Shown piece after piece: positions 46,624 through 55,656 of a stretch of 64,000 nt of DNA; position 1 is the stretch's first letter; each line of letters opens with the position of its first letter. Under the pieces are notes generated by a model. The model had not been told where the DNA came from. It saw only the letters and a list, made by a program, of their open reading frames with translations, and did no database searches. Source of the DNA: an uncultured Paracoccaceae bacterium (lineage in GTDB: Bacteria; Pseudomonadota; Alphaproteobacteria; Rhodobacterales; Rhodobacteraceae); NCBI GenBank assembly GCA_937146765.1, contig CAKZRP010000030.1, positions 1 to 64,000 of the forward strand, given 5' to 3'. The position numbers and the translations under genes are program-made.

Positions 46624-47391
46624 CTAGCCTTGGCCCACTCGCCCCCGGCGCAATCGAAGGGCTCCCAGAGCCTGCCCGGGCAAGATCGCGGCACAGCGGG
46701 CATAGCGGGGCACCATGCGCTTGGGGCTGCTGAGCATGCGCCAGAACCATTCCAGCGCCAATCGCCGTACCCAGAGTGGCGCGCGGGTCTGATGCCCGGC
46801 GACAAAGTCGAGCCCGGCCCCGACCGAGGCAAAGCCCACCTCTGGCGCCAGACGGCGCCCGAGCGCCGCGAACCGTTCCTGTTTCGGCGCACCAAGCGCC
46901 AGGAAGCAGAGGCGGATGCGAGCCTCGGCAAGGGTCGCAAGAATCTCTCGCGCTTCAGCCCCTTCTGGGTCGAAATCCCGGCTGGGGGCCCTGATACAGG
47001 TGATCTCAAGGCAGGGGATATCGCCGCGCAGCGCTTCGGACGCCCGCTGCAACACCGCCTCTGTCGAGCCCACCAATGCCACCGGCACACCGCACTTTGC
47101 CGCAAGGCAGCAGAGCGGCGTGACCAGATCAGACCCCGGCATCAATGCCACCGGACAGTTCGCAAGTTGTGAGAGCCAGACAATGGGTCGACCATCTGCC
47201 ACCACGAAATCCTGGGCCAGATAGGCCGAAAGGAATGCAGGCTCCTGTCCAAGCTTTACAAGATGGTCGAGGTTTACTGTGGCAAGGGCAAAGCCTTGCC
47301 GGCTGCGAAATCGCAAGGTGATTTCCCGCTCTAGCGTCTCCAGATCCGGGACGTTGACTGCAACACGTTGATCATTGAACAAAAAATGCAT
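46624..47391 (-). CDS. WecG/TagA/CpsF family glycosyltransferase
   Basis: This is a 255-residue GT26-type enzyme. Family signatures include DFVVADGRPIVWLSQL, the LALGAPKQERFA motif and SVGAGLDFVAGHQTRAP. Members add N-acetylmannosamine-type sugars to lipid-linked intermediates in teichoic acid, enterobacterial common antigen or exopolysaccharide synthesis. It is the only minus-strand gene in the glycan/polyketide region; it is convergent with the GT2 gene and divergent from the O-antigen-ligase-like gene, sharing a 120-bp AT-rich promoter region. A role in the repeat unit of a surface polysaccharide is likely. Confidence 0.88.
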   Translation of the reverse strand: MHFLFNDQRVAVNVPDLETLEREITLRFRSRQGFALATVNLDHLVKLGQEPAFLSAYLAQDFVVADGRPIVWLSQLANCPVALMPGSDLVTPLCCLAAKCGVPVALVGSTEAVLQRASEALRGDIPCLEITCIRAPSRDFDPEGAEAREILATLAEARIRLCFLALGAPKQERFAALGRRLAPEVGFASVGAGLDFVAGHQTRAPLWVRRLALEWFWRMLSSPKRMVPRYARCAAILPGQALGALRLRRGRVGQG

Positions 47392-47409
47392 ATCGAATCG
47401 GTTCGCGTT

Positions 47410-47440
47410 TTGGACCGTGAAGCAGTCATTTACTATAGTA
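47410..47440. promoter_or_regulatory. Candidate promoter with palindromic TACTATAGTA
   Basis: TTGGAC (47410-47415) and TATAGT (47434-47439) are separated by 18 bp, upstream of the ligase-like gene. The -10 lies in a perfect 10-bp palindrome, TACTATAGTA (47431-47440), so the same element could also serve the divergent WecG-like gene. The match to consensus is moderate. Confidence 0.45.
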
Positions 47441-47511
47441 GGCTAAAACGGGCGGAAGGTCTGTCCCGCTTGGCTAGACCGCAAATGCGAAGGAAATAGG
47501 GCGAGATTTAG

Positions 47512-48978
47512 GTGCCGAACCCGATAGCTTACCTGATGCTGCTGGTCTGGCCGGTGGCCGCGCTGGTGTTCTTTCAGCGCCTGCCCCTGCCCCGGGCCAT
47601 CTTGCTGTGCCTGATTGGTGGCTATCTGATCCTTCCGCCGCGCACCGCCTACGACCTGCCTCTGGTGCCGGATTTCGACAAGTTCTCCATCAGCTCACTG
47701 ATGGCGCTGGTTGGCTGCATCTTTGTCGCCAAGGCTCCGGTGCCGATCCTGCCCCGGTCCTGGTTCATGCGCGGCACCGTTGCCCTGTTCATTCTCTGCG
47801 CGATACCGACGGTGCTGACCAATACCGACCGGATCGTCTTTGAATCGATCCCGAACTCCGCGCCCATCGTGTTTTACAACACAGAATTGCCCGGTCTGCG
47901 CTGGCGCGACCTCGGCTCGGTGATGGCGGGGCAGCTTATCGTGATGGTTCCCTTCTTCATCGCGCGTCGCCATCTCTCCACGCCCGAAGCCCACCGCGAT
48001 CTTCTGCTTGCCCTCTGTGCGGCTGGTTTGTTCTATTCCATCCCCGCTCTGATCGAGATCCGCCTCAGCCCGCAGATCAACGTCTGGATCTACGGGTTCT
48101 TCCAGCACGACTTTGCCCAGATGATGCGGCAGGGCGGTTTTCGCCCCATCGTCTTTTTACCCCATGCGCTCTGGCTGGCACTCTTTGTGTTTTCCACCGT
48201 GTTGGCAGCCACCGCACTGGCGCGGGTGGCGCAGGGACAGGAGCGGACGCGTTATGCACTGGCGGCCACCTATCTCTTTGGTCTTCTGGTTCTGTGCAAG
48301 AGCATGGCTTCGCTGGCCTATGGGCTGGCTTTCACCCCGATCGTCGCCCTTGCATCTTACCGGTTGCAGGTTCGGCTGGCGCTGGCAATTGCCCTCATCG
48401 GCTGCATTTACCCGATGCTGCGCAATACCGGGGTGATCCCGCTCGATGCGATCCTGGCTCAGGTCGAAGCGATCAGCCCGGAGCGGGCGCAATCGCTCGA
48501 GTATCGGTTCAACAACGAGGAGCAGTTGCTGGAACGCGCGGCGCTGAAGCCCCTCTTCGGCTGGGGAGGTTGGGGGCGAAACCTTATTCGGGATCCGGAG
48601 TTCGGAGAGATCCTCACCATTCCCGACGGCCATTGGATCATCGCATTCGGCAGTTGGGGTTGGGTCGGCTATCTGGCGGAAATGGGCATACTGACCGGCA
48701 GCCTTGCGCTATTGCATCTGGCGCTGCGGCGGCGTGCGGAAAACGAGATCTCGCCCTATGTCGCTGCCATTGCTCTGATCCTCGCCGCCACCATGGTCGA
48801 CATGCTGCTGAACGATACATTGATCCCGATCACCTGGATGTGCGCCGGGGCCGTGCTTGGCTATGCGGAGCGGCTGCTTTATCCGGGCCTATTCGATCCG
48901 AGCGGCGCGCTGTTTCACGGACGCCAGCACCTGAACGGGCCGGACAGGGGGCGACGTCTGAAACCCCTGATGGAATAG
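47512..48978 (+). CDS. O-antigen-ligase/polymerase-like membrane protein
   Basis: This is a 488-residue integral membrane protein with about 10-12 hydrophobic segments and a large loop around residues 310-365 (ERAQSLEYRFNNEEQLLERA, then GWGGWGRNLIRD). This pattern is typical of the Wzy/WaaL O-antigen polymerase-ligase superfamily, which is recognised by topology more than by sequence. It would polymerise repeat units or ligate a glycan to a lipid. The GTG start at 47512 is the first long plus-strand frame after the divergent promoter. It precedes the PKS by about 200 bp. Confidence 0.75.
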   Translation: MPNPIAYLMLLVWPVAALVFFQRLPLPRAILLCLIGGYLILPPRTAYDLPLVPDFDKFSISSLMALVGCIFVAKAPVPILPRSWFMRGTVALFILCAIPTVLTNTDRIVFESIPNSAPIVFYNTELPGLRWRDLGSVMAGQLIVMVPFFIARRHLSTPEAHRDLLLALCAAGLFYSIPALIEIRLSPQINVWIYGFFQHDFAQMMRQGGFRPIVFLPHALWLALFVFSTVLAATALARVAQGQERTRYALAATYLFGLLVLCKSMASLAYGLAFTPIVALASYRLQVRLALAIALIGCIYPMLRNTGVIPLDAILAQVEAISPERAQSLEYRFNNEEQLLERAALKPLFGWGGWGRNLIRDPEFGEILTIPDGHWIIAFGSWGWVGYLAEMGILTGSLALLHLALRRRAENEISPYVAAIALILAATMVDMLLNDTLIPITWMCAGAVLGYAERLLYPGLFDPSGALFHGRQHLNGPDRGRRLKPLME

Positions 48979-49059
48979 GCTGCACCGAACACTTTGTCGC
49001 CGCATGTCGCCTGTGCAAAAGGAACCGCATTTTGGTCACAAAGGCTCCACCCGCTTGCC

Positions 49060-49105
49060 GCAGATGTTTCGCAAGAGTTTGAATGTATTTTGAATATATA
49101 AGGAT
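49060..49105 (+). promoter_or_regulatory. AT-rich candidate promoter before the PKS
   Basis: In the 198-bp gap before the PKS there is a short AT-rich stretch with TATATA (49095-49100). No good -35 was found at 17 bp, so this is only a composition-based candidate. A promoter here would separate PKS transcription from the ligase-like gene. Confidence 0.3.
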
Positions 49106-49176
49106 TCCTGTCGCATTCTGCCCGGGAGTGACCGCTGCAGGTGCAAGGCGCAGGCAGATCGCCGCAGGAGCCACCG

Positions 49177-52100
49177 GTGAATGAGCAAGGCCAGAGGACG
49201 CATAAGGTGAAGCCAGAAGCAGCACAGGATCTCCGGAGCAATCTGGAGCCGGACGACATTGCCGTCGTCGGCATGGCCGTGGCATTGCCGGGAGCCGACT
49301 CGCTGGCGGCCTATTGGCGCAATCTGCGTGATGGCATTGAAGCCATCGAGGTGCTGGAAGAAGATCGCCTGCGCGCGGCGGGCGAAAGGGAGGATCTGCT
49401 CAAGGATCCCCACTACGTCCCCTCGGCCGCCCTTTTGCAGGGGTTTGATACCTTCGATGCGGATTTTTTCGGCTTTTCTCCGAAAGAGGCCGCGATCCTC
49501 GACCCCCAGCACCGCAAATTCCTCGAAGTCGCCTGGAGCGCGATGGAGGATGCGGGCCATACGCCCGAGAGCTTGAAGGGTCAGGTCGGCGTCTATGCGG
49601 GCTGCGGCATGGGCAGCTATTTCTATTTCAACATCTGCTCGAACCCGGAGCTGGTCGATGATGTCGGCATGTTCCTTCTCCGCCATACCGGCAATGACAA
49701 GGATTTCCTGACCACAAGGGTCAGCCATGTATTTGACCTCAAAGGACCTTCGGTCAACGTGCAGACCGCCTGTTCCACCTCGCTGGTGGCGATCCACTAT
49801 GCCGCCGAGGCGCTGCGCAAGGGCGACTGCGATATGGCGCTGGCGGGCGGGGTCACCATCGAGCTGCCGCAGGGGCGCGGCTATCTCTACAAGGAGAATG
49901 AAATCCTGTCGCCCGACGGCCATTGCCACGCCTTCGACCGCCGTGCTCAGGGCACCGTCTTTGGATCTGGCGCCGGGGCGGTTGCCCTGCGTCGCCTGAG
50001 CGACGCCGTCGCCGATGGCGACCACATCTGGGCGGTGCTGAAGGGTTCGGCGATCAACAACGATGGCGCTGCCAAGGCGGGCTATCTGGCGCCTTCGGTC
50101 GATGGTCAGTCGGCGGCGGTGCGCAAGGCCTTGACGGCGGCCCGGGTCAACCCCGAGACCATCGACTATGTGGAATGCCACGGTACCGGCACCTATATCG
50201 GCGATCCGATCGAGGTTGCGGCGCTGACCGAAGCCTATCGTGACGGCACCGATGCGCGCGGCTTCTGCCGCATCGGATCGGTCAAGACCAACATCGGCCA
50301 TCTCGACACTGCAGCCGGGGTCGCCGGTTTTGTAAAAACCGCGCTGGCGCTGAAGAACCAGGCACTGCCCCCTTCCCTTGGCTTTGAGAAACCGAACCCG
50401 ACGATTGACTTCGAGACGTCGCCTTTTCGCGTCAATGACCGCCTCGTTCCTTGGATCAGCCACAAGGGCCCGCGCCGGGCAGGCATCAACGCATTGGGGG
50501 TCGGCGGGACCAATGCCCATGCGATCCTCGAAGAGGCGCCCCTGCGTTCCCCTTCCGAAGACAGCGATTTCCCCTTCCAGATCCTCTGCCTTTCGGGTCA
50601 GAACAAGGCGGCCCTCGACGGCAATACCCAGAACCTGATCCAATGGCTGCGCGCCAACCCGGAGGCCGATCTGGCCGATGTGGCCTATACGCTGAAGGAA
50701 GGCCGTCGCGGTTTTGCCAAACGGCGGGTCGTGGTGGCCGAAACCACAGCCGAGGCCGCAGACCTTTTGGAGGCGGCCAACCCGCGTCAGGTCTTTACCC
50801 ACGATCACTTGGGGCCAAACCCCGAGGTAGTCTTCATGTTCCCCGGCGGCGGTGCCCAATATGCGGGCATGGCGCGGGACCTCTACGAGACAGAGCCGGT
50901 CTTTGCCGATTGGATGGATCGCGGTCTTGACCATCTGGAGCAAAGCCTCGATTTCGACCTGCGCGCGCTCTGGCTGCCCGAGGACGGCGCGGAAGACGCC
51001 GCCGATGCGGCGCTGCTGAAACCTTCCGTGCAGTTGCCGCTGATCATGATTGTGGAATATGCGCTCGCCCAACTCTGGATGAGCTGGGGGGTGACGCCCG
51101 CCGCCATGGTCGGCCATTCCATGGGGGAAAACACCGCCGCCTGCCTTGCCGGGGTGATGACTTTTGAGAATTGCATCGACCTTGTCCACCTGCGGGGACG
51201 CCTGTTCGACACGGTGGCCCCCGGCGGCATGTTGTCGATCTCGCTACCCTTGGCCGAGGTGCAGGCGCTGATCGGCGAGAGCCTCGATATCGCCAGCGTC
51301 AACGCGCCCGAACTGACCGCCGTGTCTGGCCCGAACGAAGCGCTTGAGGCGCTGGCTGAGACCCTGCGCGCCAAAGGTGTCGATTTCCAGCGCATTCCCA
51401 TCGACATCGCCGCCCATAGCCGCATGTTGGAGCCGATCCTTGGCGATTATCACGCCTTCCTTGCCAGCCTCGATCTCAAGGCCCCGAGCCTGCCGATGAT
51501 GTCGAACCGCACCGGCCAACCGCTGACCGCAGAGCAAGCCACCAGCGCCGACTACTGGGTTGGCCAGCTGCGCAACACTGTCCATTTCGCCGCCTGCATC
51601 GACAGGCTTGCGGAGGTGCCGGGCCGCGTTTTCCTCGAGGTCGGTCCCGGCAAGGCCCTGAGCGCGCTTGCGGGCATGGCACCAAGACTTACGCCCGGCC
51701 AAGTGCTCAGTTCCCTGCGCCATCCCGAACAGGATGTGGCGGATGACGCCTATTTCTTTGGGATAATCGGCCGGCTCTGGGCCTGCGGGGTCGAGGCCGA
51801 CTGGCCGCAGATCTGGGGTGATGCCCGCCGCAACCGCCTGTCCCTGCCGACCTATGCCTTCCAGCGCAGCCGGTTCTTTATCGAGCCGGGCAAGGCCGTG
51901 GCGGCGCCGCAGGCCGAGCTTCCCGCCCGTTTGGACGACATGGCCGACTGGGGCTACCGCCCGGTCTGGCGCCCGCAGCTTGCGGATTGTGCGGTCGATG
52001 TGGAACAAGATCTCGCTCAGGAGCCGCTGTGCTGGCTCTTCTTCGAGGATGGCTGCGGCCAGGCCGCCCTCTGTGCTGCTCGGTTGGTGGCAGCCGGACA

Positions 52101-55100
52101 CCATGTGGTTCGCGTCAGCGCGGGCGATACCTATAGGCAGCTGGCAGAAGATCGCTATCTGATCGCACCCGAAGAAGGGCGGTTCGGCTACCAGGCTCTT
52201 TGGGACGATCTCACCAAGGCAGGCCGAGTGCCACATCGTATCGCACATTTCTGGCTGGTCACGGATCAGGAACAATTCCGCGCCGGGTCCAGCTTCTTTG
52301 ACCGTAACATCGCGATGGGGATGCTCTCGCTCACCGGTCTTGGTCAGGCGCTGGCGGAGGCGGAACTGCCGCACCCGATCCATATCAGCACTTTCACCTC
52401 CGGCGCCACGCAGGTCCGCGACGAGGCCCTTGCCTATCCGGAAAAGGCGATGATCGCAGGTCCCGCTGGGGTGATCCCGCGCGAGGTGCCGGGGGTGACG
52501 GTAGCGATCTGCGACATCGAACTGCCCGAGGAACCAAAGGGCCTCGCTGCCTTGATCGCGGGCGCGAAGACCCCGTCGATTACCGGGCGGCTGTTGGAGG
52601 AGTTGCTCTGCGAACCCGCCTCGACCACAACGGCCTGGCGCGGCGAAAAACGCTTTGCCCAAAGCTATCGCCGAACCGCCCTGCCCGAACCACAAGCCGG
52701 GTCCCTGCCGCTGAAACAGGGTGGTCACTACCTTCTGACCGGAGGTTACGGTGGTATCGGCCTGACCATCGCGGCCCATCTGATGCAGCACTATGGCGCG
52801 CGCATTTCTCTGCTGTCGCGCGACGCCCTGCCGCCCCGCGCCAATTGGCCAGCCTATCTGCGCCGACACAGCCCCGCGGACCGCGTCGCCATTCGCATCC
52901 GCGCCGTACAGGCGCTTGAGGCGCTGGGACGCGGCGAGGTTCTCCCGCTCAGCGGCGATGTCTGCAATCTTGCCGAGATGCGCGAGGCCGTGACCGCGGC
53001 AGAAGCTGCCTTTGGCCCCCTCACAGGGCTCTTTCATGGCGCGGGTCAAATCGATGACGCCCCGCTCCTCGCCAAGACCGAAGCGCAGATCGCAGAGATT
53101 CTAGCGCCCAAGGTCAGCGGCCTCAGGGTGCTAGACCAACTCTTTCCGGACGGACGGCTGGAGCTGCTGGCGCTGTTCTCTTCCTCTTCCACCGCCACCC
53201 GCCCCGCCGGGCAGGTGGATTACATTGCCGCCAACGAATACCTAAATGCCTATGCCAAGTCGCGCCGAGGCGGCCAGACTCGAGTACAGGCCATCGATTG
53301 GGGCATCTGGGCCGATACCGGCATGGCGGCGGAGGCCATGGCCCGTAGGCGCGGCCAAACCGAGGCCGCGGAGCCACAGGTGGCCGAGGCCGCGCTCTGG
53401 CAGACCAAGGGCTTCGACCGGTCCGGCGCGCCTTACTTCCAAAGCCGGTTTGACGCGCGTCGGGATTGGCTCTTCGACGATCACCGTACCCATGACGGCA
53501 CCGCCCTCCTGCCCGGCACCGGCACCATCGAGTTGATCGCCGAAGCGCTCCACTGCCTCGGGCTCGAAACCCCTTTCGAGATCCGCGACCTCTGGTTCCT
53601 GCAGCCTCTTGTGGTCGAAGATGCCACCCCGCGCGATGCGGTGATGCAGCTGGCACCCACTGCGCAAGGGTACGAGGCGCAGATCCATGCCGCAACCGGG
53701 CAGGGTTATGCCCGGATCGCCGAAGCGCAGGTGATCCCTTTGGAAGCCACCACCATTGCCCCGCAGCTGCCGCTCGACGCGATCAAGGCCCGGTGCTCCC
53801 TGCACGAGGCATCTCCGGCAGGTGACAGGTTGCGCTCGCCGCAAGAAGCCAACCTGCGCTTCGGGCCGCGCTGGCAGGTTCTGCAGTCCATGGCCTTCGG
53901 GCAGGACGAAGGCATCGCCCATCTGCGCCTGCCCGATCTTGCCCGTCAGGATGGCACGCTCCTGCACCCTGGTTTGATGGATCTCGCCACCGGATGGGCG
54001 ATTGCTTTGGCTCCGGGGTACGAGCCAAGCACGCTCTGGGTGCCCGTCACCTACGCCAGCCTGCGCGTTTATGCCCCGCTGACGCCAGAGGTGGTGAGCC
54101 ACATGCGACTGGCGCCCGGTGATCGTACCCCCGGCACCGCGCTCTTTAACGTCACGATCTGCGATCCCTCCGGGCGGGTTCTGGTGGAAGTCCGACATTT
54201 CCGTATGCAGATGCTGGAGGGCGGGTTTTCTCTGCAACCGCCCCGCACCGATGCCACCGCCGCCAGCCTCGGCCTCACCGCCGGGGGGGAGAGTCAGCCC
54301 CTGTCGCCGGGCGAGCGTCGTCTGCTGGCAAACCTTGCCAATGGAATCCGGGCCGAGGAGGGCGGCATCGCCCTCGAACGGGCCCTTGCTTCAGGTCTGC
54401 CGCAGGTCGTCGTCTCCTCCATGGACCTTTCCGCACTGATGAAACAAGCCGAGCAGAGGGACGGCACCCCGGTTGCGACCGGCGGCCAGAGTTTTGAGCG
54501 CCCCGAACTCGACACCGATTACGTCGCCCCGCGCAGCGCCATCGAAGAAACGCTGGCGGGCCAGTTCGCCAGCCTGCTCGGCCTGGCGCAGGTGGGGGTC
54601 GAGGACAGTTTCTTCGACCTCGGAGGGCACTCCTTGATTGCGGTGCGGCTCTTTGCCCAGATCAAGCGCAGCTTTGGCGCGGAATTCCCGATGTCGGTGC
54701 TGTTCGATGCCCCCACTGTGGCCGCTCTTGCCGCCCGGATCGAGATCGAGACCGGCAGCCTCAGCGCCGGGGCGACAGATGTTCCCGCTGTCGAAACCCC
54801 GCAGAACTTCACCCATCTGGTGCGTCTGCATCCCGGCAAGGCGGCAAAGGCACCGGCGATGTTCATCGTCGCGGGCATGTTCGGCAACGTGCTGAACCTG
54901 CGCCATCTTGCCCAGATCCTCGGCACCGACCGTCCGGTCTGGGGCTTGCAGGCGCGCGGTCTCATCGGCGGCGACGCGCCGCACGAAGAAATCGAGGAGG
55001 CCGCCGCCGCCTGTATCGCCGAGATGCGGCAGGTGCAGCCTGAGGGCCCCTATCTGATCGGCGGCTTTTCCGGCGGCGGCATCACCGCCTACGAAATTGC

Positions 55101-55653
55101 CCAGCAACTGAAGGCTGCAGGCGAAGCGGTGGAGGCGCTGGTGCTGCTCGACACGCCTCTACCCCGTCGACCGCAGCTCAGTCGCCCGGACAAGGCGTTG
55201 ATAAAACTGGCGGAACTGCGCAGCAAGGGCCTCGGCTATTTCGGCGAATGGCTCCGTAGCCGTATTGCCTGGGAAATCGCCAAGCGGAAACCTCGCCCGG
55301 CTGAGGACCGCGACCACAGCGGATTCAACAACCGCAAGATCGAACTCGCTTTCCTGCGCGCGGTCGGCAACTATGAGGTCCAGCCTTGGGAAGGGAAAGT
55401 GACGCTCTACCGCCCGGTTCTGGATCGGCATTGGAGAGTAACGAAGGGCAAATGGGTCAGCCGAGAGCGGGAATATGTCTTTGCCGACAACGACTGGACC
55501 CGCTATGCGCCCGCGCTCAGGGTCATCGAGGTGCCCGGCGACCATGACAGCATGGTGCTGGACCCCAATGTCAGCGTGCTGGGCAAGGCGGTTCGCGATC
55601 AGCTGGCCGAGGCCTGCCCACTCCACCCGCAAACGGCACGGGCCGCGGAGTAA
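49177..55653 (+). CDS. Single-module type I polyketide synthase KS-AT-KR-DH-ACP-TE
   Basis: This is a 2158-residue modular PKS; residue numbers are from the GTG at 49177, chosen for the CAGGAG 6 nt upstream (an earlier GTG at 49141 lacks one). KS (about 28-455): catalytic Cys199, His335, His375. AT (about 545-860): nucleophile Ser648 in GHSMGE; the specificity motif is IAAH, neither classic HAFH nor YASH. A structural KR half precedes the catalytic KR (TGGYGGIG near 1188, Tyr in VDYIAANEY; IDD suggests B-type). DH: His1436, with an extra residue in the HxxxGxxxxP motif, and Asp1602, with Gly at the usual Gln/His position. ACP: Ser1819. TE: Ser1965 in GFSGGG. KR precedes DH, the reverse of the textbook order. 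It is followed 3 nt later by a GT2 gene. Confidence 0.92.
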   Translation: MNEQGQRTHKVKPEAAQDLRSNLEPDDIAVVGMAVALPGADSLAAYWRNLRDGIEAIEVLEEDRLRAAGEREDLLKDPHYVPSAALLQGFDTFDADFFGFSPKEAAILDPQHRKFLEVAWSAMEDAGHTPESLKGQVGVYAGCGMGSYFYFNICSNPELVDDVGMFLLRHTGNDKDFLTTRVSHVFDLKGPSVNVQTACSTSLVAIHYAAEALRKGDCDMALAGGVTIELPQGRGYLYKENEILSPDGHCHAFDRRAQGTVFGSGAGAVALRRLSDAVADGDHIWAVLKGSAINNDGAAKAGYLAPSVDGQSAAVRKALTAARVNPETIDYVECHGTGTYIGDPIEVAALTEAYRDGTDARGFCRIGSVKTNIGHLDTAAGVAGFVKTALALKNQALPPSLGFEKPNPTIDFETSPFRVNDRLVPWISHKGPRRAGINALGVGGTNAHAILEEAPLRSPSEDSDFPFQILCLSGQNKAALDGNTQNLIQWLRANPEADLADVAYTLKEGRRGFAKRRVVVAETTAEAADLLEAANPRQVFTHDHLGPNPEVVFMFPGGGAQYAGMARDLYETEPVFADWMDRGLDHLEQSLDFDLRALWLPEDGAEDAADAALLKPSVQLPLIMIVEYALAQLWMSWGVTPAAMVGHSMGENTAACLAGVMTFENCIDLVHLRGRLFDTVAPGGMLSISLPLAEVQALIGESLDIASVNAPELTAVSGPNEALEALAETLRAKGVDFQRIPIDIAAHSRMLEPILGDYHAFLASLDLKAPSLPMMSNRTGQPLTAEQATSADYWVGQLRNTVHFAACIDRLAEVPGRVFLEVGPGKALSALAGMAPRLTPGQVLSSLRHPEQDVADDAYFFGIIGRLWACGVEADWPQIWGDARRNRLSLPTYAFQRSRFFIEPGKAVAAPQAELPARLDDMADWGYRPVWRPQLADCAVDVEQDLAQEPLCWLFFEDGCGQAALCAARLVAAGHHVVRVSAGDTYRQLAEDRYLIAPEEGRFGYQALWDDLTKAGRVPHRIAHFWLVTDQEQFRAGSSFFDRNIAMGMLSLTGLGQALAEAELPHPIHISTFTSGATQVRDEALAYPEKAMIAGPAGVIPREVPGVTVAICDIELPEEPKGLAALIAGAKTPSITGRLLEELLCEPASTTTAWRGEKRFAQSYRRTALPEPQAGSLPLKQGGHYLLTGGYGGIGLTIAAHLMQHYGARISLLSRDALPPRANWPAYLRRHSPADRVAIRIRAVQALEALGRGEVLPLSGDVCNLAEMREAVTAAEAAFGPLTGLFHGAGQIDDAPLLAKTEAQIAEILAPKVSGLRVLDQLFPDGRLELLALFSSSSTATRPAGQVDYIAANEYLNAYAKSRRGGQTRVQAIDWGIWADTGMAAEAMARRRGQTEAAEPQVAEAALWQTKGFDRSGAPYFQSRFDARRDWLFDDHRTHDGTALLPGTGTIELIAEALHCLGLETPFEIRDLWFLQPLVVEDATPRDAVMQLAPTAQGYEAQIHAATGQGYARIAEAQVIPLEATTIAPQLPLDAIKARCSLHEASPAGDRLRSPQEANLRFGPRWQVLQSMAFGQDEGIAHLRLPDLARQDGTLLHPGLMDLATGWAIALAPGYEPSTLWVPVTYASLRVYAPLTPEVVSHMRLAPGDRTPGTALFNVTICDPSGRVLVEVRHFRMQMLEGGFSLQPPRTDATAASLGLTAGGESQPLSPGERRLLANLANGIRAEEGGIALERALASGLPQVVVSSMDLSALMKQAEQRDGTPVATGGQSFERPELDTDYVAPRSAIEETLAGQFASLLGLAQVGVEDSFFDLGGHSLIAVRLFAQIKRSFGAEFPMSVLFDAPTVAALAARIEIETGSLSAGATDVPAVETPQNFTHLVRLHPGKAAKAPAMFIVAGMFGNVLNLRHLAQILGTDRPVWGLQARGLIGGDAPHEEIEEAAAACIAEMRQVQPEGPYLIGGFSGGGITAYEIAQQLKAAGEAVEALVLLDTPLPRRPQLSRPDKALIKLAELRSKGLGYFGEWLRSRIAWEIAKRKPRPAEDRDHSGFNNRKIELAFLRAVGNYEVQPWEGKVTLYRPVLDRHWRVTKGKWVSREREYVFADNDWTRYAPALRVIEVPGDHDSMVLDPNVSVLGKAVRDQLAEACPLHPQTARAAE

Positions 55654-55656
55654 ACG

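Noticed and set aside
49036..53049. 717- and 601-codon minus-strand open frames
   Set aside because: They lie antisense to the KS, AT and KR domains of the PKS, which have intact catalytic residues.
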